This document shows, piece by piece, positions 51,790 through 60,532 of a stretch of 64,000 nucleotides of DNA; position 1 is the first letter of the stretch, and each line of letters begins with the position of its first letter. The position numbers and the translations under genes are program-made. Origin of the DNA: JANQIO01 sp043585095 (GTDB lineage Bacteria > Pseudomonadota > Gammaproteobacteria > Pseudomonadales > Halieaceae). A model generated the notes under the pieces. That model did no database searches, was not told the origin of the DNA, and saw only the letters and a list, made by a program, of their open reading frames with translations. Location: assembly GCA_043585095.1 (NCBI GenBank), contig CP121321.1:1922001-1986000 (forward strand). Direction: 5' to 3'.

Positions 51790-52970
51790 GGGTGTTCCTC
51801 GTCGTTTTGGTCTCGGTACTCAGTGTTTTCAGCTTCTTGGGTTGTATCGGGCTCATTCATCGCGCTAGACGTCGAGCCGTGGCTTCCTGACTCAGGAGCA
51901 CCCTGGGCACGCTCCGATTCGTTGTCAGCCCAGACATCGTCGGCGCCCGAGCCTTCGTCTTCATCTGCCTGGGCTTCATCATCGCCCTCTTCGGCTGTCT
52001 CGACACGGGCTTTAACGTGTATAGGGCCAAAGCTGTCTGTCTGCACTATCTCAACGAGAGATTCCTTGATCAGCTCCATGATGGCCAAAAACGTCACAAC
52101 CACGCCCAGACGCCCTTCTTCTACTCTGAACAGAGAAACAAAGGGTACGAACTGCTTCTCGCGCAAGGCATCAAGCACGTTGGACATCCGCTCCCGTGTA
52201 GAAAGTGCCTCGCGCTGGATATGATGATGCTCGTACATCTCTGCTCGTCGCAGCACGTCACCCAGGGCCACCAGCAGCTCGCGCATGTCGATGTCGGGCT
52301 CCGGGCGGTCCCGATTGATGTCAGGTGGCTCGGCCTGTGCGGTAAACACTTCCCGCTCCATGCGCGGTAGCTCGTCGATATCTTCCGCTGCTTTCTTGAA
52401 ACGCTCGTATTCCTGCAGGCGCCTAATCAGCTGGGCACGGGGATCTTCTTCATCTTCCTCCACACTCTCCGAGCGCGGCAACAGCATGCGGGATTTGATT
52501 TCAGCGAGCATTGCCGCCATCAGCAGGTACTCTGCGGCGAGCTCAAACTGCATGGCATCCATTAGCTCGACATACTGCATATACTGCTGAGTGATATCCG
52601 ACACATCAATGTCGAGGATATCGATGTTCTGACGGCGGATGAGGTAAAGAAGTAAGTCCAGTGGGCCCTCAAAAGCCTCAAGAAAGACCTCCAGCGCCCG
52701 TGGTGGGATGTAGAGATCTTTAGGGATCTCCGTCACTGCCTGCCCCATAACCACCGCAAAGGGCATTTCACCTTGCTGTGGCGACTGCCGGAAATCGGCC
52801 AGAGTAGCGCCCGCAGTCGCATCCTCGGACGGCGCAAGCTCAGCGGCGTCGCCCGGGGAGCCGCCGCCATCTGCTGATAGCGTCGTCGGCTGAGTTCCTT
52901 CCTGAGCAGGTGCATCCGACACCACCTCCGGGGCTTTACTGGAGGACGAGTCCTCGACTGATTCGCTCAC
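51786..52970 (-). CDS. scpA: Segregation and condensation protein A
   Basis: 394 residues, kleisin of the bacterial condensin. The conserved core spans about 95-320: FEGPLDLLLYLIRRQNIDILDIDVSDITQQYMQYVELM, EYLLMAAMLAEIKSRMLLP, and the C-terminal winged helix VVVTFLAIMELIKESLVEIVQ. Both ends are extended: about 90 acidic/Ser-rich residues before the core and about 70 acidic residues after it, so it is well above the usual 250-300. The extensions match the acidic tail of its partner ScpB. Confidence 0.95.
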   Translation of the reverse strand: MSESVEDSSSSKAPEVVSDAPAQEGTQPTTLSADGGGSPGDAAELAPSEDATAGATLADFRQSPQQGEMPFAVVMGQAVTEIPKDLYIPPRALEVFLEAFEGPLDLLLYLIRRQNIDILDIDVSDITQQYMQYVELMDAMQFELAAEYLLMAAMLAEIKSRMLLPRSESVEEDEEDPRAQLIRRLQEYERFKKAAEDIDELPRMEREVFTAQAEPPDINRDRPEPDIDMRELLVALGDVLRRAEMYEHHHIQREALSTRERMSNVLDALREKQFVPFVSLFRVEEGRLGVVVTFLAIMELIKESLVEIVQTDSFGPIHVKARVETAEEGDDEAQADEDEGSGADDVWADNESERAQGAPESGSHGSTSSAMNEPDTTQEAENTEYRDQNDEEHP

Positions 52971-53041
52971 TGTTTACCTGCTACCAATAGATGCACGGAT
53001 TATAACCCCGCGCTCCAGAACGCGGCTAGCGCCGAACGGCA

Positions 53042-53671
53042 TTAAGCGTCCGTTTCAAAGCGCGTGGGGTCACCCTTGCCTGCGCGCAGTACCTGCGGCA
53101 AATCGGTGGACAGATCGACAATTGTGGTGGGCTCAAGCCCACAGAAACCGCCGTCTATCACGAGGTCGACCTCATGCTCCAGGGTTTGGCGGATATCGTA
53201 GGGGTCCGTTAGCGGAAACTCATCACCGGGCATAATCAGAGTGACACTCATTAACGGTTCACCCAGCGTCGCTAACAACTCTCTTGCAATAATATTGTCG
53301 GGCACACGCAGACCGATGGTTTTACGCTTGGGATGCTTAAGGCGCCGGGGCACCTCTGCGGTCGCTTCCAATATGAAGGTATATGCACCCGGCGTGTTAT
53401 TGCGCAGCAAGCGATACACCAGATTATTAACGCGGGCATAGCCCGCCAGCTCGGACAAGTCGCTGCACACCAGGGTGAAGTTGTGATCTTTATCCAGCTG
53501 ACGTAAGCGCCGAATGCGCTCCAGCGCATTTTTATCGCCGATATGACAGCCCAGGGCGTAGGCGCTGTCTGTGGGATAGACAATCACACCGCCACCACGC
53601 ACGATATCTACGGCCTGTTTGAGCAGCCGGGTTTGCGGGTTTTCGGGATGCATTTGAAAAAACTGGCTCAT
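53042..53671 (-). CDS. yciO: YciO/TsaC/Sua5 family protein
   Basis: 209 residues, one YrdC-type domain: GGVIVYPTDSAYALGCHIGDKNALERIRRLRQLDKDHNF near 28-66, PGAYTFILEAT near 93, KTIGLRVPDN and LMSVTLIMPGD. TsaC/Sua5 proteins make threonylcarbamoyl-AMP for tRNA t6A; YciO is a paralogue with weaker or different activity. The place next to rnm, scpA, scpB and rluB is that of yciO. AGGAAGAT precedes the ATG. Confidence 0.88.
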   Translation of the reverse strand: MSQFFQMHPENPQTRLLKQAVDIVRGGGVIVYPTDSAYALGCHIGDKNALERIRRLRQLDKDHNFTLVCSDLSELAGYARVNNLVYRLLRNNTPGAYTFILEATAEVPRRLKHPKRKTIGLRVPDNIIARELLATLGEPLMSVTLIMPGDEFPLTDPYDIRQTLEHEVDLVIDGGFCGLEPTTIVDLSTDLPQVLRAGKGDPTRFETDA

Positions 53672-53729
53672 ATCTTCCTTACCCTGAAGGTTCTGTTATT
53701 CACAATCAAACCGGCTTTCCTTATCTAGC

Positions 53730-53765
53730 GACGTGCATACAGACGTGCATAGAGAAATGCACAAA
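53730..53765. repeat. Short tandem repeat in the yciO-rnm spacer
   Basis: Three 12-bp units, GACGTGCATACA, GACGTGCATAGA and GAAATGCACAAA, the last decayed. Non-coding. Confidence 0.7.
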
Positions 53766-53844
53766 GCCGGGCGTGGCATACTGGGCGCTGGCTAAGGTGG
53801 TATGGCATACACGCGGTAAGCCCCTGCACTGCAAGGTCTCAACC

Positions 53845-54681
53845 CTACACAACGTTAACCAGGGTCGCGTCTTTAGGCAGCAACTCGGTATCAAAACCCA
53901 GTCGAGGTCCATAATCCCGATCGCCGTGAAAATCACTTCCCGCCGATACGGCCAGCCCGCTGTCGAGGGCTAACTTGCACAAATCACGCACTTGCTCCCC
54001 GCTCTGGCGCCCTGAAAACACTTCTATTGCCTGACCACCTGCCGCTACAAAATCAGAGACGCATGCGCGTAGCTTGGTGCGCGTCATTTTGTAGTTAAGT
54101 GGGTGCGCCAACACGGCTTGCCCGCCCGACTCACGTATCCAGGCGACCGCCTCAGCTAATTCCGGCCAAAGGGTTTTCACATCGCCCATCTTGCCCGAGC
54201 CTAAATAGCGGCCATAGGCCTGGCTGAGATCGCGAACATGCCCCTGAGCGTGCATCCAGGACGCGAAATGCGGCCGACCCAACTGACTGCTACCCGCTAG
54301 CGCCTGCGCCCCAGCCAGAGCACCTGACATGCCCGCTTTCTCCAGACGCTCGCCTATGATTTCAGCTCGCTGCATACGCGCCGTGCTGAGTTGGTGCATG
54401 CCTCTGACAAACACAGGATGATCAACATCCATCCCCAAACCGACCACATGCACACCCACCTTGCCCCAGTTGCAGGACAGCTCTGCGCCCGACAACAGCG
54501 TGATGTCGTCCCATGCCGTCGCGTCCTGCTTCAGGTCGACGTAACCGGCGACGGTATCATGATCCGTCAGTGCCAGCGCGGCAACGCCGGCGCTGCGCGC
54601 TCTGCCGAGCAGCTCGGACGGCGACAGACTGCCATCAGACGCGTGGCTGTGGGTATGGAAATCAATTATCATGCGCCGCAT
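53845..54681 (-). CDS. rnm: PHP-domain 5'-3' exoribonuclease, RNase AM type
   Basis: 278 residues. Polymerase-and-histidinol-phosphatase fold: MIIDFHTHSHASDGSLSP (first His cluster), ALALTDHDTVAGY, LLSGAELSCNWG (Glu), LGRPHFASWM, GGQAVLAHPLNYK and VSAGSDFHGDRDYGP (Asp-x-His). In E. coli this gene (formerly yciV/trpH), beside yciO, matures the 5' ends of ribosomal RNAs. The start at 54681 has GAGG seven bases upstream; a second ATG is nine bases further in. Confidence 0.92.
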   Translation of the reverse strand: MRRMIIDFHTHSHASDGSLSPSELLGRARSAGVAALALTDHDTVAGYVDLKQDATAWDDITLLSGAELSCNWGKVGVHVVGLGMDVDHPVFVRGMHQLSTARMQRAEIIGERLEKAGMSGALAGAQALAGSSQLGRPHFASWMHAQGHVRDLSQAYGRYLGSGKMGDVKTLWPELAEAVAWIRESGGQAVLAHPLNYKMTRTKLRACVSDFVAAGGQAIEVFSGRQSGEQVRDLCKLALDSGLAVSAGSDFHGDRDYGPRLGFDTELLPKDATLVNVV

Positions 54682-54862
54682 TATCCAGCCTCTGCGCGCA
54701 TGGTGGTAGCTTTTATCAGTCCGGCATGGACATGAGGCGCTGGCGCAAGTCACCGAGACTGAAAGACGGCTGGCACAGCTAAAGCGTAAATAAGCTAATA
54801 GCATTTAGGCCAAACTTCCAACAGGCCTTGCATTTATTCTTTAAATAAAGAGCCCTAGCAGC

Positions 54863-55498
54863 ATGAAACAACTGGCGGAAATGATCCCCCTGATTCTGTT
54901 TTTCATCGCCTACCAGATGAATGGCGACACTGTGACAATAGGTGGCTGGTCGCACACCATGAACGGTATCTTTTCCGCGACCGCCGTACTAATCGTCGCT
55001 ACGGTGATACATGTTGTGCTGACCTACGCCCTGACACGAGAAGTGGAAAAGCGACTGCTCTGGCTGGTCGCGCTGGTATGCGTGTTCGGCGGCGCCACCC
55101 TCGTTTTTCGCGATGAGACCTTCATCCTGTGGAAACCCACCGTTTTCAACTGGGTGCTGGCTCTGGTGTTTGTTGGCAGCCACTTTATCGGCGAGCGCAA
55201 CGTCATGGAGCGAACGCTCGGCAGCCAGCTTACGCTGCCAGCTCGAACGTGGGCGCTACTACTTTGGATATGGGCGGCGCATTTCACCCTGGTCGGCGGC
55301 TTGAACCTGATTGTCGCCTATCGCTTTAGCGAGGCGTTCTGGGTCAGTTATAAACTCTATTCTGCGTTTGGCTATACGATACTGTTAACGTTGATAACTG
55401 CACTGATCATTGCGCCACATATGCATGATGAAGATACCGATGCGGAATCTACACCAGACGCGGGACTGGGAACCGACTCGTCAACCGAAAAACCCTAA
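54863..55498 (+). CDS. yciB: YciB (septation protein A) inner-membrane protein
   Basis: 211 residues, five to six membrane helices. Family features are LILFFIAYQMNG at the N-terminus, GGATLVFRDETFILWKPTVFNWVLALVF near 78-104 and RTWALLLWIWAAHFTLVGGLNLIVAY near 126. YciB helps coordinate envelope synthesis with division. The acidic C-terminal tail of about 25 residues (HDEDTDAESTPDAG...) is longer than usual. Divergent from rnm. Confidence 0.92.
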   Translation: MKQLAEMIPLILFFIAYQMNGDTVTIGGWSHTMNGIFSATAVLIVATVIHVVLTYALTREVEKRLLWLVALVCVFGGATLVFRDETFILWKPTVFNWVLALVFVGSHFIGERNVMERTLGSQLTLPARTWALLLWIWAAHFTLVGGLNLIVAYRFSEAFWVSYKLYSAFGYTILLTLITALIIAPHMHDEDTDAESTPDAGLGTDSSTEKP

Positions 55499-55510
55499 TT
55501 GCAGCCCATC

Positions 55511-55552
55511 TCCTGAAATCAGTGTCCTGAAATCAATGTTTTGGAATCAAAA
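55511..55552. repeat. Three 14-bp tandem units after yciB
   Basis: TCCTGAAATCAGTG, TCCTGAAATCAATG and a decayed TTTTGGAATCAAAA, lying just after the yciB stop. Confidence 0.7.
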
Positions 55553-55631
55553 CCGGATACTGGCAACGCGGTTCGGTTCGTTTTACCCTGCGACCGCGAA
55601 TCGGTATCCCGTCAGTCACGTGAGAAAGCCT

Positions 55632-56324
55632 ATGAAATTGTTTGCTTCAGCGCTGCCATGTCTAATGATGTGTCTAATGGTATGTCTAATGCCCTTTTCG
55701 GCTGCTGCACAAGATGTGCGCTACATCACCGACAGCCTGACCGTGCCCGTGCGCAGCGGTCAAGGCACTGAGTACCGCATTGTGCATCGCGGCCTGCCCA
55801 GCGGCACACAGGTGTCGGTGCTGGACGTCAACGCTGATACTGGCTATACGCAGATACGCACCGCGGGAGGCACCGAGGGTTGGATACTGACGCGTTACCT
55901 GATGGATTCGCCGGATGCGTCGTCGCAACTCGCCGCACTACAAGCCCGCTATGACGCGATGATCGGCGACGAGGACAGCCTCCGAGCGCAACTGGTCAGC
56001 GCGCAGCAGGCGCTTAAATCACGGGATGAGGAGGCGACTCGCCTGGAGCAAGCGCTTGCCGCCAGCCGCAAAGAGCTCAAAGACATTAAGCGTATTTCAG
56101 CCAACGCACTGACCCTGGACACCAGCAACCGGCGGCTGACAGAGGAAGCGCAGGTAATGCAAACCCGCATTGAAGTCCTGGAGGCTGATAACCAGCGCTT
56201 AAAAGACAGCGAAGAAAATCAGGCGTTTATGAATGGCGCCTTCGCCGTACTATTTGGCGTCTTCATTGCGCTAGTCGTCCCACGACTGAGACCCAAGCGG
56301 CGGCCAAGCTCAAGCTGGGCCTGA
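55632..56324 (+). CDS. SH3-domain periplasmic protein with C-terminal membrane anchor (TIGR04211 type)
   Basis: 230 residues. The signal peptide MKLFASALPCLMMCLMVCLMPFSAAA contains a threefold CLM repeat, coded by near-identical TGTCTAATG units. A bacterial SH3 domain lies near 27-95 (DVRYITDSLTVPVRSGQGTEYRIVHRGLPSGTQVSVLD, GGTEGWILTRYL). A coiled coil covers about 105-200, and a C-terminal helix (AFMNGAFAVLFGVFIALVVPRL) is followed by a basic end. This is the layout of E. coli YgiM. Function is unknown, probably envelope-related. Confidence 0.9.
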   Translation: MKLFASALPCLMMCLMVCLMPFSAAAQDVRYITDSLTVPVRSGQGTEYRIVHRGLPSGTQVSVLDVNADTGYTQIRTAGGTEGWILTRYLMDSPDASSQLAALQARYDAMIGDEDSLRAQLVSAQQALKSRDEEATRLEQALAASRKELKDIKRISANALTLDTSNRRLTEEAQVMQTRIEVLEADNQRLKDSEENQAFMNGAFAVLFGVFIALVVPRLRPKRRPSSSWA

Positions 56325-56326
56325 AC

Positions 56327-56352
56327 ATTTATAGACTCTATTTATAGACTCT
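56327..56352. repeat. Two exact 13-bp tandem units
   Basis: ATTTATAGACTCT twice, immediately downstream of the SH3 gene, followed by a partial third (ATATA). Confidence 0.8.
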
Positions 56353-56427
56353 ATATAAACGGTCGTTAGAGGCATGCACCGGCGCCGGGCAGACGATACC
56401 GAACTATCAATCTGGAGACACCACGAC

Positions 56428-57042
56428 ATGAGAACTTTGATCTGCGCGTTCTGCCTGCTGCTGGTTAGCAGCGCTAGCTGGGGCGAAGACCCTGAGGTCA
56501 TCATACGCACTGACTTCGGCGACATTACGATGCGCCTCAATCCCGAAAAGGCCCCTGTAACGGTCGAAAACTTCCTGAGCTATGTGGATCAGGGCTTTTA
56601 CAGTGGCACCATTTTTCACCGCGTCATCCCCGGCTTCATGATACAGGGTGGCGGATTCACGCCGATGATGCAGGAAAAGCCCAACGGTGACCCCATCAAA
56701 AATGAGTCAAAGAATCGCCTTCATAACACCCGTGGCAGCATCGCCATGGCCCGCACCAGTGATCCCGACAGCGCGACAAATCAGTTCTTTATCAACGTAC
56801 GCAACAACTTCCGCCTCGATTGGAAACCCGGACAGTTGGGCTATACGGTATTTGGCGAAGTCACCGACGGTATGTATGTCGTAGATTCGATCGCGGTCGA
56901 GCCCACTCAGAGCCTTATGGGATTTGGTGACGTGCCGGTGAAGCCAATTCTGATCAATGAAATTGTGCGAGTTGGCGGCGCGGAAGAGCCTGAGGACGCG
57001 GCTAGCGCTGTAACTGCCGATGGAGGCAGTGCCGCCGAATGA
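56428..57042 (+). CDS. Periplasmic cyclophilin-type peptidyl-prolyl isomerase
   Basis: 204 residues. Signal peptide MRTLICAFCLLLVSSASWG. The cyclophilin core is complete: IRTDFGDITMRLNPEKAPVTVENFLSYVDQGFYSGTIFHRVIPGFMIQGGGF (catalytic Arg in FHRV), GSIAMARTSDPDSATNQFFINV, and TVFGEVTDGMYVVDSI. It resembles PpiA, accelerating proline isomerisation in exported proteins. An Ala/Glu-rich tail follows. The stop overlaps the pdxJ start (ATGA). Confidence 0.95.
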   Translation: MRTLICAFCLLLVSSASWGEDPEVIIRTDFGDITMRLNPEKAPVTVENFLSYVDQGFYSGTIFHRVIPGFMIQGGGFTPMMQEKPNGDPIKNESKNRLHNTRGSIAMARTSDPDSATNQFFINVRNNFRLDWKPGQLGYTVFGEVTDGMYVVDSIAVEPTQSLMGFGDVPVKPILINEIVRVGGAEEPEDAASAVTADGGSAAE

Positions 57043-57842
57043 TCGCGCTCAGCGTTAACCTGAATAAAATCGCCCTGATACGCAATTCGCGGGACACCAC
57101 CAATCCCAGCGTGACCGAACACGCGCGCATGGCCGTTGCGGCGGGCGCCGACGGGATCACCGTCCACCCTCGCCCCGATCAGCGCCATATCCGCGCTGAC
57201 GACTGTCGTGAGTTAGCGCCTGTCATCGCTGGCATGACCCATCCGGGCGGTGGCCCCATAGAGTTCAATATTGAAGGCAATCCCTTTGCCCCTGCCCGCG
57301 CTGGCGATCGCAGCGGCGTCGGCGACTATCCCGGATTTTTACCGCTGGTCGAGTCACTGCGGCCCGACCAGTGCACCCTGGTACCCGACGGTGACAATCA
57401 GCTTACTTCCGATCACGGTTTTGATTTGCGTAAAGACGGTGACCGTATCGCTCCGGTGATTGAGCAATTGCGCTCCTGGGGCGTCCGGGTGAGTTTATTT
57501 ATGGATCCGGACCCAGAGCAGATCAAACTGGCTGCCCAGGTGGGCGCTGACCGAATCGAGCTCTACACCGAGAGCTACGCCGATGCCTGCAAGCAGGATG
57601 CTGACGTGGACTCGGTATACCAACGCTTCCACGCATCCGCTGAAACCGCCAACGCCCTGCAATTGGGCGTCAACGCCGGGCACGATCTCGACCTATACAA
57701 CCTGCCGCGCTTTGCGCAGATTCCCGGCTTGCTGGAGGTCTCCATCGGACATGCCCTCACGGTAGATGCAATTCGCATGGGTTTTGCGAATGCGGTCGCC
57801 GCGTATCAAAGCGCCTTACGAGGCGATGCAGCGGGAAATTAG
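57039..57842 (+). CDS. pdxJ: Pyridoxine 5'-phosphate synthase
   Basis: Closes the pyridoxine ring from 1-deoxyxylulose 5-phosphate and aminoacetone phosphate; 267 residues. SVNLNKIALIRNSR at the start, GADGITVHPRPDQRHI near 36-51, EFNIEGNP near 71, QCTLVPD, GVRVSLFMDPDPEQI and GVNAGHDLDLYNLP near 214 are typical. In many gammaproteobacteria it follows recO; here it is coupled to a periplasmic cyclophilin by a four-base overlap. Confidence 0.97.
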   Translation: MIALSVNLNKIALIRNSRDTTNPSVTEHARMAVAAGADGITVHPRPDQRHIRADDCRELAPVIAGMTHPGGGPIEFNIEGNPFAPARAGDRSGVGDYPGFLPLVESLRPDQCTLVPDGDNQLTSDHGFDLRKDGDRIAPVIEQLRSWGVRVSLFMDPDPEQIKLAAQVGADRIELYTESYADACKQDADVDSVYQRFHASAETANALQLGVNAGHDLDLYNLPRFAQIPGLLEVSIGHALTVDAIRMGFANAVAAYQSALRGDAAGN

Positions 57843-57855
57843 CGGAGACAGCACC

Positions 57856-59691
57856 ATGACGCCACAACAGTACTTCGAACAGCTCAATCAGGAATACCTC
57901 GCGCTGGCAGAGCCCAAGGAGGACTTTTTCTGGACCACTTACATGGGCACGGGAGAGGACGGTGAGCGGCTGGCAGACGCCGATAAGGCCTACAATCACT
58001 TTATTTCCGACCCATCCCGCATAAGCGAGTTACGCCAGCAAATCGATGCTGCGGAAGCACAGGGTGCAAGCGGCGAGCTTCTGCACGGCTTGAAGGGCTG
58101 GCTAGCCTTTTTTGAGGTCAACGCTATCGAGTCGGACGAAGCCAGAGCTATAGAGGCGTCGCTAATTGAGGACGACTCTGCGCTGTTCGAAAAACGCAAA
58201 GGCCTGACGCTGTCCTACTGCGATGCCGATGGCAAGCAGGTAGAAGCATCCACGCTGGTGCTTTCAACCAACCTGGTTAGTGCCGACGACGAAGATGTGC
58301 GGCGCTCGTCACACGGTGCACTGCTGGAGCTGGAACGATGGGTTGTGGAAAACGGCTTCATCGACATGATGAAACGCCGCAATAAGTTTGCGCGCGCTGC
58401 GGGCTATCGCAACTTTTTTGACTACAAGGTCAATAAAGAAGAGCGCATGAGCCCTGAGGCCTTGTTTAGGATTTTGGACGAATTCGAGGCCCTGACTCGC
58501 GACGCGCAGCAACGCGGCTGGGACGAACTTGAAGCTGAGCACGGCGCCAAGGCGCTTGAAGGTCACAACGTTAAGTACTTCATGCGCGGCGACATCGCTC
58601 AACAACTCGACCCGTACCTGCCCTTCAGTGAAAGCCTGCAGCGGTGGGTAGAGTCATTTGGGCGTATGGGTGTGGATTTCCGCGGGGCCACCTTAACGCT
58701 GGACCTGCTGGACCGTAAGGGCAAATATGAAAACGGTTTCATGCACGCTCCCAGGCTGGCATGGAATCGCGACGATCAGTGGTCTCCCGCCGTGATTAAC
58801 TTCACCAGCAACGCCAATCCCAGCCAAGTCGGTAGCGGCGATGACGGACTTAACACGCTGTTTCACGAGGGCGGGCACGCCGCGCATTTTGCCAACGTCA
58901 ATCAGAACGCACCCTGTTTCAGTCAGGAGTTTCCGCCGACGTCGATGTCCTATGCAGAAACACAGTCGATGTTCTTTGACAGCCTGCTGGGAGACGCCGA
59001 CTGGCTGCAGCGCTATGCCAAAAACCGCGACGGTGAGTCTATTCCCGAGGACATAATTCGCAGCAGAATCGAAAGCCAGCAACCTTTCGCCGCTTACATG
59101 GAGCGCGGCATTCTGGTTGTACCCTACTTCGAGTGGGCCATTTACTCACTACCCGAGGATGAACTCACGCCAGACCGACTGCTGGAAATGGCGCGCTTTT
59201 GGGAGCAGAAGATTTTTGGACTAGCCTGTGCGCCCCGGCCTTTGCTTGCAATCCCCCATCTGCTGGACAAAGACAGCGCCTGTTCTTACCACGGCTACTT
59301 ACTGGCCAATATGGCTGTGTATCAGACGCGCGCCTGGTTCCAACGGGAGCACGGCTATATCACCGACAACCCCCTGGTGGGACCGTTGCTCGCAGAGCAC
59401 TACTGGGCCCCGGGCAACAGCGCGACGCACAACGAGACTCTGGTGAGCCTGACCGGAGAGGACTTTAGTGGTCGCCATCTGGCAGCACACTGCAATCGCA
59501 CGGTTAACGACGCCTGGCAGGAAGCGCTTGGTCTTCTTGCATCTTCCAGGGAACGCCAACAACCACCGGTGCAATCCCTAAACGCCACCATACGGGCGGT
59601 GCATGGCGACGAACTGCTCGCGGATAACATTGCATCCGATCACCAGTTATTTGCTGACTTTAGTGAGTGGATTAATCGCCAGTATCACTAG
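57856..59691 (+). CDS. M3-family (oligoendopeptidase-like) metallopeptidase
   Basis: 611 residues, soluble, no signal peptide. Zinc motif HEGGH at 337-341 within GLNTLFHEGGHAAHFAN, with the third-ligand Glu expected downstream in PPTSMSYAETQSMFFDSL. The N-terminal half is helical as in M3 peptidases. M3 enzymes cut short peptides. Usual family motif is HEFGH, here HEGGH. The start at 57856 has GGAG eight to nine bases upstream and lies 13 bases after the pdxJ stop; the frame is open upstream within pdxJ. Confidence 0.85.
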   Translation: MTPQQYFEQLNQEYLALAEPKEDFFWTTYMGTGEDGERLADADKAYNHFISDPSRISELRQQIDAAEAQGASGELLHGLKGWLAFFEVNAIESDEARAIEASLIEDDSALFEKRKGLTLSYCDADGKQVEASTLVLSTNLVSADDEDVRRSSHGALLELERWVVENGFIDMMKRRNKFARAAGYRNFFDYKVNKEERMSPEALFRILDEFEALTRDAQQRGWDELEAEHGAKALEGHNVKYFMRGDIAQQLDPYLPFSESLQRWVESFGRMGVDFRGATLTLDLLDRKGKYENGFMHAPRLAWNRDDQWSPAVINFTSNANPSQVGSGDDGLNTLFHEGGHAAHFANVNQNAPCFSQEFPPTSMSYAETQSMFFDSLLGDADWLQRYAKNRDGESIPEDIIRSRIESQQPFAAYMERGILVVPYFEWAIYSLPEDELTPDRLLEMARFWEQKIFGLACAPRPLLAIPHLLDKDSACSYHGYLLANMAVYQTRAWFQREHGYITDNPLVGPLLAEHYWAPGNSATHNETLVSLTGEDFSGRHLAAHCNRTVNDAWQEALGLLASSRERQQPPVQSLNATIRAVHGDELLADNIASDHQLFADFSEWINRQYH

Positions 59692-59812
59692 GACACGCGA
59701 GCGGCGCTAAGGCTTCAAGCAGCGCACAGACTACCTGGCCCTGCCACAGCAGAGTGACAATACAGTCACAGGAGAGTCGCAGGAGAGTCACACCCTACAG
59801 GCTTTTAGGTCT

Positions 59813-60532
59813 CTACTGCGCCAGGCACGGCCGCCTACCGCGATACAGGGAGACCCGGCGGAACTCCGGCGACTCATCCAGATCCGGCACCGTGTTGCTG
59901 TCCATCGTTCCGATGCGTTCGTAGTGGGGGTGCGTAAAGTCGCGAATGCGGGAATCGGCCAGCAGCACTTCCGGCGCGGCTGCGAAGAATTTCTCTAACC
60001 ACGGTAGATTGGCCCGATCGTAGAGCACGTCCGCTGCCAGCACCATATCGAAGTCGCTGCCGCAATCCTCAAAGCAATCGACCCGCTTCAGGTTCACGCC
60101 ATTCACGTCGGCATTCGCGGCTGTCGCGGTCAATGCATCCGGATCGATATCACAGGCTACTACGGAGGCAGCACCCGCCAGCGCGGCAGCGATTCCGGCG
60201 ACTCCCGAACCACAGCCAAAGTCCATTACCCGTTTGCCCGCGACCTGCTCGCGATTCGCCAGCAGCCAGGCCGCTAACACTTGCCCACTTGCCCAGCAGA
60301 ATGCCCAATACGCCGGGTACTCCAGCACGGCCCGCTGTTCCTCCGCGGTTAGGGTGCGCTGCGGATAGTCCGGGTTAAGCAGATACAGCGCTACCTCGTC
60401 TGCTTGATCAAGTGACTGCAGTAGCGCGGCACTTTCAGGTATGTGCCGGGACAACAGCTGACTGAGCCCATCATGCTTATGCAGCAGATCTTGCTTTACT
60501 TTTTTTAACACAGGACTACAGTGGCCCGCCAT
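59813..60532 (-). CDS. Class I SAM-dependent methyltransferase (Nnt1/ETFB-lysine methyltransferase-like)
   Basis: 239 residues. The Rossmann motif is KRVMDFGCGSGVAGIAAALAGA near 103-124, then VVACDIDPDALTATAANADVNG, and DMVLAADVLYDR, which is the DxLY-type post-I motif of the METTL20/Nnt1 lysine methyltransferase group. The target protein is unknown. The ATG at 60530-60532 shares the CCATGG with the rluA start on the other strand; an ATG at 60577 would extend it by 15 residues into rluA. The start is therefore uncertain. Confidence 0.8.
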   Translation of the reverse strand: MAGHCSPVLKKVKQDLLHKHDGLSQLLSRHIPESAALLQSLDQADEVALYLLNPDYPQRTLTAEEQRAVLEYPAYWAFCWASGQVLAAWLLANREQVAGKRVMDFGCGSGVAGIAAALAGAASVVACDIDPDALTATAANADVNGVNLKRVDCFEDCGSDFDMVLAADVLYDRANLPWLEKFFAAAPEVLLADSRIRDFTHPHYERIGTMDSNTVPDLDESPEFRRVSLYRGRRPCLAQ

